NCBI RefSeq assembly: GCF_014195535.1
Contig: NZ_JACIBY010000013.1
Location: 62,001-126,000 of the forward strand
DNA: 64,000 nucleotides
Direction: 5' to 3'
Origin: Runella defluvii
GTDB lineage: Bacteria > Bacteroidota > Bacteroidia > Cytophagales > Spirosomataceae
In this document: positions 1-8,609 of the stretch, piece by piece
Numbering within the stretch: position 1 is the first letter of the stretch
Layout of the letters: every line of letters starts with the position of its first letter
Program-made: the position numbers and the translations under genes
The notes under the pieces: generated by a model
Seen by the model: the letters and a program-made list of their open reading frames with translations, nothing else
What the model was told of the DNA's origin: nothing
Database searches by the model: none

Positions 1-2
1 AA

Positions 3-695
3 CTAGAAATATTCCGTCGGGAGTTTTTGGCGGATGTTTCGCACGAATTGAAAACGCCCATTTTTGCGGCGCAAGGGTTTATTCATACCCTGCTGGATGG
101 TGCCATGGACGATGTAAAAGTGCGGGATAAGTTTCTGCAAAAAGCCGCCAAAAGCTTGGATGGGCTCGATGCACTCGTCAAAGATTTAGTGGCGCTGTCG
201 CAGATGGAAACGGGAGAAATCCGAATGCACAAGGAAATGGTGGACTTGCGTTTGCTGACCTTGGAAGTCTGTGAACAGCTTGAACACAAAGCAAACTTGC
301 GCAAAACCCTCCTAAAAATTAAACCCGATCAACTGGCGCACGTTTGGGTAAAAGCCGACGCCTATCGAATTACGCAAGTGATGACAAACCTCATCGAAAA
401 CGCCATTAAATACGGAAATGACAACGGAAAAGTCGTTGTCCATTTTGAGGAAGAGAAAAAACATTTTGTGATATCCGTACGTGACAATGGCCCTGGGATT
501 CCGTCGGAACACTTGCCGCGCTTGTTTGAGCGGTTTTATCGGGTGGACAAAAGCCGCTCGCGTGAAAAAGGAGGAACGGGGCTGGGACTGGCCATTGTGA
601 AGCATATTTTGAGTGCGCACGGGTCAAAGATTTCGGTAGCGAGCAAAGTGGAAAAAGGGACAACCTTTAGTTTTAAACTGGAGAAAGCTGACTAA
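3..695 (+). CDS. Sensor histidine kinase, 3' part (5' end outside window)
   Basis: The C-terminal 230 residues of a PhoR-like transmembrane sensor kinase. The reading frame is open to the window edge (LEIFRREFLADVSHELKTP), so the gene starts upstream. The HisKA box SHELKTP carries the phospho-accepting His. It is followed by the ATPase lobe with an N box (NLIENAIKYGN), G1 box (DNGPGIP), F box (LFERFYRVD) and G2 box (GTGLGLAIV), all complete. It phosphorylates a response regulator, which in this family is usually encoded just upstream and is not visible here. The signal sensed cannot be inferred because the sensor half is missing. A TTG at position 27 is internal to the HisKA helix and not a start. 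Confidence 0.93.
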   Translation, partial: LEIFRREFLADVSHELKTPIFAAQGFIHTLLDGAMDDVKVRDKFLQKAAKSLDGLDALVKDLVALSQMETGEIRMHKEMVDLRLLTLEVCEQLEHKANLRKTLLKIKPDQLAHVWVKADAYRITQVMTNLIENAIKYGNDNGKVVVHFEEEKKHFVISVRDNGPGIPSEHLPRLFERFYRVDKSRSREKGGTGLGLAIVKHILSAHGSKISVASKVEKGTTFSFKLEKAD

Positions 696-808
696 CTGAC
701 TTATTTTACGGATTAGGCGAATTGAACTTTTTTGACTTATTTTACGCCTTTAAAAGAGAAAAATAGAAATTTTCCAATATACATAACACTTCAAAAGACG
801 ATTCTTGT

Positions 809-1882
809 ATGAACATTGCACTTGTCACTGGTTCGGCTGGATTGATTGGAAGCGAGTCGGTCGCTTTTTTTGCTGATAAATTTGACCTCGTGATTGGGGT
901 AGATAATAATTTACGTCAATATTTCTTTGGGCAAGACGGAAACACGGAATGGAACCGTAACCGTTTGCAAGATGCGTACACGAATTATAAGCACTACAGC
1001 GCTGATATCCGTGAAGTGAGCCAGTTGGAGCCCATTTTTAAAGAATATGGTGCCGACATTAAGCTAATCGTTCATGCCGCGGCCCAACCAAGCCACGACT
1101 GGGCGGCACGTGAGCCTTTTACTGACTTCGGAGTAAACGCGGTCGGAACGCTCAACATGCTTGAAATGACCCGCCAAAACTGCCCAGAGGCGGTGTTTAT
1201 CTTTACTTCGACCAACAAAGTATATGGCGATAACCCTAATTACTTGCCATTGGTAGAACTAGAAAGCCGTTGGGAGATTTCGGAAGACCACGCGTACTTC
1301 AAAAATGGTATCGACGAGCACCACAGCCTTGACCATACCAAACACTCTATCTTCGGAGCGTCGAAAGTAGCGGCAGATATTATGTGCCAAGAGTACGGTC
1401 GTTATTTTGGCATGAAAGTAGGCGTATTCCGCGGTGGATGTTTGACTGGTCCTAACCATTCAGGTGCGCAGTTGCACGGCTTTTTGGCGTATTTGATGAA
1501 GTGTACGATTACCAATAACCCTTACACCATCTTCGGTTACAAAGGAAAGCAAGTACGTGACAACATCCACAGCTACGACTTGGTGAATATGTTCTGGCAT
1601 TTCTACCAAAACCCACGTCCAGGAGAAGCCTACAACGCAGGTGGTGGCCGCTATGCCAACTGCTCGATGTTGGAAGCAATCGCCATTTGTGAGAAAATTG
1701 CGGGCAAAAAATTAACGTATCATTACTCAGAAACCAACCGTATCGGTGACCACATTTGGTACGTAAGTGACTTGACGAAATTCAAGAGCCACTATCCAGA
1801 TTGGAACTGGACTTATAACCTCGAACAAACACTTGTTCAAATCCACGACGGTATCGCCGCTCGTTTGGCGATGGCGGTGTAG
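809..1882 (+). CDS. NAD-dependent epimerase/dehydratase, CDP-paratose 2-epimerase-like (extended SDR)
   Basis: An extended short-chain dehydrogenase of 357 aa, the usual length for sugar-nucleotide epimerases. The N-terminal Rossmann motif GSAGLIG (residues 8-14) binds NAD. The segments [13 protein letters not shown] and STNKVYGD (about 134-141) resemble the CDP-tyvelose/CDP-paratose 2-epimerase group. The catalytic YxxxK appears as F182-G-A-S-K186: lysine is kept but tyrosine is replaced by phenylalanine. It is the first gene of a + strand polysaccharide block and probably makes a nucleotide sugar for the downstream transferases. The exact substrate is not certain, and the missing Tyr could mean altered chemistry. 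Confidence 0.85.
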   Translation: MNIALVTGSAGLIGSESVAFFADKFDLVIGVDNNLRQYFFGQDGNTEWNRNRLQDAYTNYKHYSADIREVSQLEPIFKEYGADIKLIVHAAAQPSHDWAAREPFTDFGVNAVGTLNMLEMTRQNCPEAVFIFTSTNKVYGDNPNYLPLVELESRWEISEDHAYFKNGIDEHHSLDHTKHSIFGASKVAADIMCQEYGRYFGMKVGVFRGGCLTGPNHSGAQLHGFLAYLMKCTITNNPYTIFGYKGKQVRDNIHSYDLVNMFWHFYQNPRPGEAYNAGGGRYANCSMLEAIAICEKIAGKKLTYHYSETNRIGDHIWYVSDLTKFKSHYPDWNWTYNLEQTLVQIHDGIAARLAMAV

Positions 1883-1914
1883 AACTGTTATCTGTTAAAC
1901 TGATAACAAACTCA

Positions 1915-2859
1915 ATGACTTCAAAATACGTCATACTCATACCGCAATACAACGATTGGGAGGCGTTAAACCTGCTTATCGAACGCATTAATCAAGACGT
2001 AGTGGCCGAACTGTTGGCCACTACGTCTTTGGTTATTGTAGATGATTGTTCTAGCCAAGATTTAGAGCATTTGGTGGCGTTTCGGGGGCAACAGGTGCAA
2101 ATTGTGCGTCTATATCGCAATTTGGGCCATCAACGAGCCATTGCGATTGGGTTGTCTTACATTGCCAAGGAGGTATCGTGCGAAAAAGTGATTGTGATGG
2201 ATGCCGACGGCGAAGATGCGCCCAAAGACATCAATGCCTTGGTGGCTGCCTCGGAGCAATCGCCTGACCGTATCGTTTTTGCGCAACGTACCAAACGCCA
2301 AGAAAGCTTTACTTTTCGTTTTTTCTACGGTATTTATAAATTTATCTTTCGTCAGTTGACGGGGAAAGTGATTACGTTTGGAAACTTCTCTTTGATTCCG
2401 CAACGACGTTTGCAAAACCTTGTGCGCGTTTCCGAAATATGGAACAATTTTCCTGGGGGCATTATTAGGTCAAGGATTCCGTACGTAGCCATTCCTACCG
2501 AACGTGGAAAACGTTTGGCGGGCGAAAGCAAGATGAATTTTGTGTCGCTGGTATTGCATGGACTAAGTACGATTTCGGTACTGATTGACGTAACGGCGGT
2601 TCGCATTTTAATCTTTTCGATTGGGATGTCATTGGCGGCGTTGCTGGTCATTTGTGTCGTATTGTTTTTGAAATGGATGAACGACGCCTCGCCAGGCTGG
2701 GCATCTACGCTCAGTTCGGCTTTGTTGATTGTGGTACTTCAGTCGTTTTTGATTTCGCTTTTTCTTGTTTTTATGGTGCTTCAATACCGTACCCAACAGC
2801 AGTTTATTCCCGTGCTTCAGTACCGCGATTTTATCGAGAAAGTAGAAGACATAAGTTAA
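1915..2859 (+). CDS. Family 2 glycosyltransferase with C-terminal membrane anchor
   Basis: A 314-aa GT-A fold transferase. The N-terminal nucleotide-binding strand ILIPQYNDW and VDDCSS are followed by DADGED (96-101), the metal-binding DXD region of GT2. Two hydrophobic segments at the C terminus (about 225-255 and 262-290) match the DPM1/GtrB-type architecture, in which a sugar is moved onto a polyprenyl-phosphate carrier at the inner membrane. It lies 32 nt after the epimerase gene and 36 nt before a GT-C type gene. That suggests the lipid-linked sugar made here is used by the next protein as donor. The acceptor and sugar are unknown. Confidence 0.87.
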   Translation: MTSKYVILIPQYNDWEALNLLIERINQDVVAELLATTSLVIVDDCSSQDLEHLVAFRGQQVQIVRLYRNLGHQRAIAIGLSYIAKEVSCEKVIVMDADGEDAPKDINALVAASEQSPDRIVFAQRTKRQESFTFRFFYGIYKFIFRQLTGKVITFGNFSLIPQRRLQNLVRVSEIWNNFPGGIIRSRIPYVAIPTERGKRLAGESKMNFVSLVLHGLSTISVLIDVTAVRILIFSIGMSLAALLVICVVLFLKWMNDASPGWASTLSSALLIVVLQSFLISLFLVFMVLQYRTQQQFIPVLQYRDFIEKVEDIS

Positions 2860-2895
2860 AATCAGTGTTCATCAGCGAATAACCAATAAGCAATT

Positions 2896-4479
2896 GTGTT
2901 GAGTTTCGACGATTTTCCAATAGTGTATTTTGCCCTTGGCTATCTCCTTGCAGGAGCGATAGTGGTGCTGACATTATTGAAAAATAAGCGCTTTCAAGAA
3001 ATTCTTTTTCTGGGTTTGTCGGCGGCATTGTTGTTGTTTATGCGCCTGCCCGTGGTGATTTTCAACCAAGAAATTAACCCCGACGAAAGCCAAATGTTGG
3101 CGCACGCCATTACCCTCAAACAGTATCCTATTTATTGGCAGTCGGTGGATGGAACTACCATTGGCCCACTCGATAATTATGCTCTTTTGCTGCCCTCGTT
3201 TTTTGGACGTGCGATAGACTATACCTCGGGGCGTTTGGTGGGCTTGCTTTGTGTGCTGGGAAGTTTGTGGTTTTTTTACCGCAGTGTGAAAAATTGGTGG
3301 GGAGAAAACGCTGCTCGCGTTGCGCTACTGCCGCCGTTGTTTTTGCTCGCATTTACCCAGGAAGCGGATTATGTGCATTATTCGAGCGAACAACTCCCCG
3401 TTTTGGTACTAAATATAGGGCTCTGGCTACTGTCCAAAAATTGGAATCCTTCGCCCAAAATAGCCCCTTGGTTTTTGCTTGGGCTGGTCTTAGGCATAAG
3501 CCCATTTGCTAAAATTCAAGTAGTGCCTCAAGCTGCGGTGATTGGGCTATTTGCAATCATACAGGGGTGGAATACGGAGAAACGGATAACCAAACTCAGT
3601 GCCTTGGTGCTTGGGGCAGTGACATTTCCGATATTGACCTTAGTGTGGGCGTGGGCGTACGACGTGCTCGACGATTTTTGGAATTTTTACGTTCTTGGAA
3701 ACCTCATTTATGCAGGTGGTAGTTCGTTGATAGATTCGATTCTTCGTTTACCGCATTTTTTTGCCAAAAGCCCCAGTTTTATGGCGTTTTTGCTGACTAC
3801 CTTGCCGTTGGTATTGTTGGCTTTTAGAGGAGCAAAAAATAAAACAACATTGTTCTATTTTGCCGTGCTTTGGCTGTTGACAGCGTTGTATGCCGCCACC
3901 AAGTCGGGAAATGATTTTGTACATTACCTCAACCTGTGTATTTATCCATTTGGATTGATGGCGGCGTTGGGTATCAATACCTTGGTGGCCCAATCCAAAA
4001 CAATGGCGGCGCTGGTAATACTTACCGTGGGGGTGTGGGTAGGCTGGTTTGGCTACAAAGTGCTGAAACGCGAACCGCTCAATGCTTATCTTTCGACGGC
4101 CGACCACCGCGTGCCTGTAAGTCAAGTGTCAAAATTGATTCAACAGTACGCTTCCTCTAACGACCGCTTGGTGATTTGGGGTTGGATGTGTCGGTATCAC
4201 GTAGAAACCCAAATGCCTCAAGGAACGGCCGAGAACCATTCGGAGCGATGTATTTATCCGCATCCGATGCGGGAGATTTATTACAAACGTTATCTAGCTG
4301 ATTTAAAACAGAATACCCCTAAAGTATTTGTAGATGCCGTAGGGCCGAATAGCTTGTGGCTCTACGATCGCGCAACGCAAGCGCATGAAGCTTTTCCAGA
4401 ACTAAAAGCCTTGATTGCAGCGCACTATCGACTGGTGGGAGAAGTAGAAAATACCCGCGTTTTTGTACGAACCGAATAA
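2896..4479 (+). CDS. GT-C type integral-membrane glycosyltransferase (ArnT/PMT-like)
   Basis: A 527-aa very hydrophobic protein with roughly ten predicted membrane spans and a soluble C-terminal tail from about residue 400. The first large loop after the N-terminal spans holds NQEINPDES, the acidic D-E motif used by GT-C transferases that take polyprenyl-phosphate sugars as donors. The start is a GTG at 2896; no ATG lies nearby in frame. It follows the DPM1-like gene, the expected donor-maker, so the pair probably attaches a sugar on the periplasmic side. The acceptor (lipid, glycan or protein) is not determined. Specific family membership is a guess from the motif and topology. Confidence 0.72.
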   Translation: MLSFDDFPIVYFALGYLLAGAIVVLTLLKNKRFQEILFLGLSAALLLFMRLPVVIFNQEINPDESQMLAHAITLKQYPIYWQSVDGTTIGPLDNYALLLPSFFGRAIDYTSGRLVGLLCVLGSLWFFYRSVKNWWGENAARVALLPPLFLLAFTQEADYVHYSSEQLPVLVLNIGLWLLSKNWNPSPKIAPWFLLGLVLGISPFAKIQVVPQAAVIGLFAIIQGWNTEKRITKLSALVLGAVTFPILTLVWAWAYDVLDDFWNFYVLGNLIYAGGSSLIDSILRLPHFFAKSPSFMAFLLTTLPLVLLAFRGAKNKTTLFYFAVLWLLTALYAATKSGNDFVHYLNLCIYPFGLMAALGINTLVAQSKTMAALVILTVGVWVGWFGYKVLKREPLNAYLSTADHRVPVSQVSKLIQQYASSNDRLVIWGWMCRYHVETQMPQGTAENHSERCIYPHPMREIYYKRYLADLKQNTPKVFVDAVGPNSLWLYDRATQAHEAFPELKALIAAHYRLVGEVENTRVFVRTE

Positions 4480-4508
4480 TAAATCCCTCCTTTGGCCTAG
4501 AAACCATC

Positions 4509-4540
4509 TTTGCCAAAGTATAAAAGTTGCGTTAATTTTG
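4509..4540 (+). promoter_or_regulatory. Predicted Bacteroidota-type promoter for the methyltransferase gene
   Basis: TTTG at 4509-4512 and TAATTTTG at 4533-4540 are separated by 20 nt, matching the Bacteroidota -33/-7 pattern (TTTG, TAnnTTTG). The start of transcription would fall near 4547, giving a leader of about 28 nt to the ATG at 4575. This is the best-formed promoter of its kind in the window. Confidence 0.5.
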
Positions 4541-4574
4541 ACCCTCTTGATGATTAGTTTAGAATCCTAATAGA

Positions 4575-5450
4575 ATGACACATACTCAATTCCTTGCTTC
4601 ATTGGTTTGCCCTAAAACGGGACAGCCGCTACAAGTTGCCGAAGATGGCCAATCGCTTACTGCTCCTGATGGTACAGTTTATCCTGTGTTGGATTCAAAC
4701 ATCATCGACATGGTGCATCCGCGTGAGTTGTTTGAAGATGATGCCCGCGAGCAGCATCTCTACGACCAAGCGTATCAACGCTACGACCGTGGCGTTTCGT
4801 GGGTGTTTGAAACATTGAACCACTCTGACGAAGCAGCCACTCGCCAATTTATGATTGGATTGATGAACTTGCAACCTGGCCAAACTGTGCTTGAAGTAGG
4901 AGCAGGAACGGGAAAAGATTCGGCTTTGATTATTGAGCAAATTAGCCCAGGTGGAACGGCGGTGTTGTCAGATCTTTCACCTAATATGTTGCGCCTTGCT
5001 ACGCAGAAATTGAAGGCGGAGGACGTAAATATTCATTTCTTTTTGGGAAATGGCTCATACTTACCTTTTGCGGACGGGACGTTTGATTCTGTATTCCATT
5101 TTGGAGGTATTAATACATTCTCAGAGCGTAAAAAAGCCTTTGCGGAACTTACTCGCGTGGTGAAAGTAGGAGGGAAAGTCGTGATTGGAGACGAAAGTAT
5201 GGCGCCATGGCTTCGCAACGAGCCTACGTACCAAACGCTTTGGAAAGCCAACCCGTTGTTCCGTGCGGAGGTGCCCATCGCCGATTTGCCTGCCAACGTA
5301 GAAAACTTTAAGTTACACTATATCTTTGGAAATTGCTTTTATGTGATGGAATACACCGTCGCTGCGAAAGCCCCTGAAATTGACATTGATTTACCAATTC
5401 CAGGCAAAGATTTTGTGGATAACTGGCGCTTGAGAGCAGAAAAAGCCTAG
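4575..5450 (+). CDS. SAM-dependent methyltransferase with Trm112-like N-terminal domain
   Basis: A 291-aa protein. Residues 8-48 (LVCPKTGQPL through VYPVLDSNIIDM) look like the Trm112/UPF0434 zinc-ribbon-type domain, although only one of the usual cysteines is present. Residues 75-230 form a class I methyltransferase with motif I EVGAGTGKDS (107-116), an acidic strand SDLSP, and the core LPFADGTFDSVFHFGG typical of Methyltransf_11. It sits in the polysaccharide block with its own predicted promoter. It could methylate a sugar or lipid carrier intermediate, but the substrate is inferred only from location. Confidence 0.82.
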   Translation: MTHTQFLASLVCPKTGQPLQVAEDGQSLTAPDGTVYPVLDSNIIDMVHPRELFEDDAREQHLYDQAYQRYDRGVSWVFETLNHSDEAATRQFMIGLMNLQPGQTVLEVGAGTGKDSALIIEQISPGGTAVLSDLSPNMLRLATQKLKAEDVNIHFFLGNGSYLPFADGTFDSVFHFGGINTFSERKKAFAELTRVVKVGGKVVIGDESMAPWLRNEPTYQTLWKANPLFRAEVPIADLPANVENFKLHYIFGNCFYVMEYTVAAKAPEIDIDLPIPGKDFVDNWRLRAEKA

Positions 5451-5461
5451 TGTTAGTGTTG

Positions 5462-5688
5462 AGGGTTGCTCACAACCCGACTTTAGCGCGTCTGACTGTC
5501 GTCTGACGCATGACAACAGTAAGTACGGCGTCAGACGATAGTCAGACGCAAAACAGATTGTACGTGCAAAGGGTTGCTCACAACCCGACTTTAGCGCGTC
5601 TGACTGTCGTCTGACGCATGACAACAGTACGGCGTCAGACGATAGTCAGACGCAAAACAGATTGTACATACAAAGGGTTGCTCACAAC
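5462..5688. repeat. Tandem repeat (108 and 104 bp) of nested palindromes, with a third partial copy
   Basis: Two near-identical units start at 5462 and 5570; the second lacks a 4-nt AAGT. A third fragment, 5674-5688, repeats only the first 15 nt. Each unit holds GGGTTG-CTCA-CAACCC (5463-5478, 5571-5586) and then a large hairpin whose arms are GTCTGACTGTCGTCTGAC and the near reverse complement GTCAGACGATAGTCAGAC. The same two palindrome types recur elsewhere in the window (10.3, 30.5, 35.0, 52.7 and 63.9 kb). The repeats fill most of the 303-nt gap between 5450 and 5754; no gene is seen there. They may end transcription of the methyltransferase gene. Confidence 0.9.
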
Positions 5689-5753
5689 TGACTAGATGAT
5701 ACAGTATCAAAATACAAAGCAGAAAATCTGAAAACAGTAAACTGCAAACAAAA

Positions 5754-6692
5754 ATGGCTTGGCAAAAAAAAGGAGTAATTTATAAACCAGATGGGTCGTT
5801 GGCGCACAGTCGTTCGCACGCACAAGTGCCGTATGCGTACAAGCACCCTGATTTTTTACGTATTTATTTTTCGTCACGCGATGACAAAGGGCAGTCGCGT
5901 CCTACGTTTATCGACGTGGACTACGACGATCCTAAAAAGATTTTATACATCCACGACAAGCCCGTATTGGAGCTTGGCGGCCCAGGTGAATACGACGAAA
6001 CAGGCGCCATGCCAGCGTGGTTTGTTGATATGCCCAACGGTGATATTTGGTTGTACTACACGGGCTGGAACCGCACGCACAACTCATACCGCCTTTCGAT
6101 GGGACTTTCAGTAAGTCACGACGGGGGACTGACTTTTAATAAGATGTTTACGGGGCCTATCATGGACCGTAGCATTCAGAATCCCATTTGGGCAGCGCAG
6201 CCATCGGTAATGCGCGAAGAAGATGGAACGTGGCGGATGTGGTACATTTCAGGGCATAAATGTGAGTACATTCACGGCTACCCTGAGCCCTACTATCGTT
6301 GTCAGTCGGCCACTTCTACCGATGGCATTCACTGGAATATCAGCGACGTACCAACGCTCGATTTTGACGATTTCTTGCACGCCGTTGGTCGTCCAAGTGT
6401 ATTTAAGGAAGATGGTGTTTATAAAATGTACTATTCATTCCGCCACACGCGCGACTACCGTACCGACCGCAACCAAAGTTACCGCCTTGGCTATGCCGAG
6501 TCGGTGGATGGAGTGCATTGGGAGAGAAAAGACCATTTGGTGGGTATTCATAAATCAGAGACGCCAGGTGACTTTGATTACAACATGATTGACTACGCTT
6601 ATTGCTACGAACACAAGGGTAAAAAATACCTATTGTACAATGGCAACGGTTTCGGAGCGGCTGGTTTTGGCTATGCCGTGTGGGAAGACTAA
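5754..6692 (+). CDS. Five-bladed beta-propeller glycosidase-like protein (GH43/GH130-like fold)
   Basis: A 312-aa protein with no signal peptide. It has repeating blade motifs typical of GH43/32/68/130-type propellers: SHDGGLTFNKM, AQPSVMREEDGTWRMWYISG, STDGIHWN, GRPSVFKEDGVYKMYYSF and SVDGVHWERKD. The pattern 'S-x-D-G-x-x-W ... R-P-S-V ... MYYS' is characteristic. It lies inside the polysaccharide biosynthesis block, so it may be a phosphorylase or trimming enzyme acting on the glycan or on an intracellular sugar rather than a degradative hydrolase. I cannot assign catalytic residues or a substrate. ATG at 5754 is the only reasonable start. Confidence 0.72.
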   Translation: MAWQKKGVIYKPDGSLAHSRSHAQVPYAYKHPDFLRIYFSSRDDKGQSRPTFIDVDYDDPKKILYIHDKPVLELGGPGEYDETGAMPAWFVDMPNGDIWLYYTGWNRTHNSYRLSMGLSVSHDGGLTFNKMFTGPIMDRSIQNPIWAAQPSVMREEDGTWRMWYISGHKCEYIHGYPEPYYRCQSATSTDGIHWNISDVPTLDFDDFLHAVGRPSVFKEDGVYKMYYSFRHTRDYRTDRNQSYRLGYAESVDGVHWERKDHLVGIHKSETPGDFDYNMIDYAYCYEHKGKKYLLYNGNGFGAAGFGYAVWED

Positions 6693-6736
6693 AAGTTGGA
6701 AGGTTTGTTGTAACTTTACTTTTGATTTTTGACCAA

Positions 6737-6752
6737 GGTCATTCTTTCAAAA
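6737..6752 (+). promoter_or_regulatory. 16-nt motif shared with 9459-9474, upstream of the dioxygenase gene
   Basis: GGTCATTCTTTCAAAA lies 50 nt before the ATG at 6802. A copy with one change (C for T) lies 61 nt before the ATG at 9535. Just upstream, TACTTTTG at 6717-6724 fits the TAnnTTTG -7 box with TTGG at 6696-6699 as a weak -33, which would put the motif in the early leader of the transcript. Function unknown; it could be a regulator-binding or leader RNA element common to this glycan block. Confidence 0.35.
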
Positions 6753-6801
6753 GGCCGTGATTCGTAACATTGGGGGTTGTTAAACCAAACAAATCAGTAC
6801 C

Positions 6802-7638
6802 ATGTCAACATTAGCAGAGCAATTTCGTCAAGATGGGTTTTTACTCATTCGCAACTTCTTAGATAAAAGCGTGGTGGAAAACATCTACCGCGAAGCACGT
6901 GAAATATTTGCCGTTCAGATAAAGCACGTTACAGGCCGTACGGTTGATATCGACGACCGAGACGCCTTTGAAAACGCTATGTTTGAGTTTTTTCAAAAAG
7001 ACTTTACTGCATTTCGAAATACAGGCGTTACGGTACAGCACAGCTTGTCGCTTCACCAGTTTGCTGTGAGTGAGAAAATTGTCAATCTGTTGAAAGAAGT
7101 AGGCATCGAACAACCCGTTGTGGGTGCGCGTCCTGCCATGCAGTTCAACAGCCGTTTTTTGTCAAAAGATGGTAGCAAACACTGGAAATTGGATGCGCAC
7201 CAAGACTGGCGTACGGGCCAAGGCTCGCTCGATAGCACGGTGATTTGGTTTCCGATGGTGGATGCAGGGGCTGACTTGGGAGCATTACAGGTGATTCCGC
7301 GTAGCCATACGTGGGGACTGCTGGAGTCGAGTACGTCGGGATATCAAGGAGGAATTACTGCTCAACTGAACGACGAGGATTTTGTCCAAACCGAATTCCA
7401 AGTAGGAGATTTGCTGATTTTCTCAGCCTTTTTGGTACATCAATCGGGCAATAATATCACTAATAACATTCGCTGGTCGGTACAGCTTCGTTACAACAAC
7501 TTGGCCGAAGCCACTTTTATTGAAAGAGGTTACCCAATGGCCTATATATACAAACCAGAGGCTGAATTGGTGACACCAAATTTTCCAACTGTAGAACAAC
7601 TTGAAGCTGTTTTTGCTTCACCAACACCTGCCGTATGA
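6802..7638 (+). CDS. Phytanoyl-CoA dioxygenase (PhyH) family Fe(II)/2-oxoglutarate oxygenase
   Basis: A 278-aa protein with the double-stranded beta-helix signature. The facial triad is visible as H133-Q-D135 (LDAHQDWRTG) and distal H213 (FLVHQSG), with R224 (NNIRWSVQLRYN) placed to bind 2-oxoglutarate. It uses O2 and 2-oxoglutarate to hydroxylate or halogenate a small molecule. It overlaps the next gene by 4 nt (ATGA), so it is translated together with two glycosyltransferases. That coupling points to oxidation of a sugar, lipid or nucleotide-sugar in the polysaccharide pathway. The substrate is unknown. Confidence 0.86.
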   Translation: MSTLAEQFRQDGFLLIRNFLDKSVVENIYREAREIFAVQIKHVTGRTVDIDDRDAFENAMFEFFQKDFTAFRNTGVTVQHSLSLHQFAVSEKIVNLLKEVGIEQPVVGARPAMQFNSRFLSKDGSKHWKLDAHQDWRTGQGSLDSTVIWFPMVDAGADLGALQVIPRSHTWGLLESSTSGYQGGITAQLNDEDFVQTEFQVGDLLIFSAFLVHQSGNNITNNIRWSVQLRYNNLAEATFIERGYPMAYIYKPEAELVTPNFPTVEQLEAVFASPTPAV

Positions 7639-8609
7639 TTAAAGTAAGCGTCACGATTCTTACGTACAACCAGAAACAATTTATTGGCAAAGCCATTGAA
7701 AGTGCGTTGTCTCAGAAAACAAATTTCGATGTTGAAATATTGGTAGGAGACGATTGCTCGACGGACGGTGCGCAAGAAACTATTTTAGCTTACCAAGAAA
7801 AATATCCTGATAAAGTAAAGGCCGTTTTGCATTCCAAAAACTTGGGGCAAAATGGCCTTTTCAATACTATCGAAACCCTCAAACTGGCCAAAGGAACGTA
7901 CATTGCCCCGATGGACGGGGACGATTACTGGACCGACGACCAGAAACTGCAACGCCAAGTCGATTTCATGGAGGCTCATCCTGATTTTTCGGCTTGTTTT
8001 CATAATGCCCTCATTACCTACGAAGACGGTACGCCCTCGCACGAACTCAATTCGCCCGACCAGAAAGAAGTCATTACGGCGGCAGATTTGGTAGGAGAAG
8101 ACGAAATTTGGTTCATGGCGACGTCAGCAGTCATGTTTAAAAATGGCATTATGCACTATCCTGACTGGTTTTTGAAATCGTCGAGTGGAGATATTCCCCG
8201 TTACGTGATTTTGGCCAAGCATGGCCCAATTGGGTACGTACCAGGGGTAATGTCGGTGTATCGAAAAAATAGGGGAGGGGCAAGTTTTAAAGACCACTAC
8301 CGCGATGCACGCTTTTTGTACAACCGAATTGCGATGTACGAAGGCATTGATAAAGAGCTTGATTATCGCCACCATGATTTGCTACGGCTCAACATCGCGC
8401 GCTATTATCGCATGCTTCTGGATGCCAAGCAGTATCAAAAAAGCTACTTCCGCCGCGCAAGGTTGGCGTTGAAATACCTTCAATTGGGGCAACCACCCCG
8501 CGAAATTTCCAAAGAAGTTATCCGAGATTACGTGCTTCCAAAGTGGATGATGAATGTTTATAGCTTTTTTGCGCTGTTGCCTCACCGTTTGAAAGAATCT
8601 TCCCGATGA
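7635..8609 (+). CDS. Family 2 glycosyltransferase (first of a tandem pair)
   Basis: A 324-aa cytoplasmic GT-A transferase without membrane segments. It has VSVTILTYNQ at the N terminus, GDDCSTD (38-44), and DGDDYW (94-99), the DXD-type metal site. The segment after it (QVDFMEAHPDFSACFHN ... PSH ... PDQK) is nearly repeated in the following gene, so the pair arose by tandem duplication. The start ATG overlaps the stop of the dioxygenase gene by 4 nt and its own stop overlaps the next start by 4 nt. Probably adds one sugar residue each in a surface glycan; donor and acceptor unknown. Confidence 0.88.
   Translation: MIKVSVTILTYNQKQFIGKAIESALSQKTNFDVEILVGDDCSTDGAQETILAYQEKYPDKVKAVLHSKNLGQNGLFNTIETLKLAKGTYIAPMDGDDYWTDDQKLQRQVDFMEAHPDFSACFHNALITYEDGTPSHELNSPDQKEVITAADLVGEDEIWFMATSAVMFKNGIMHYPDWFLKSSSGDIPRYVILAKHGPIGYVPGVMSVYRKNRGGASFKDHYRDARFLYNRIAMYEGIDKELDYRHHDLLRLNIARYYRMLLDAKQYQKSYFRRARLALKYLQLGQPPREISKEVIRDYVLPKWMMNVYSFFALLPHRLKESSR

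Noticed and set aside
5462-5688. CRISPR-like array
   Set aside because: Only two full units, period 104-108 bp without distinct spacers, and no cas genes in the window.
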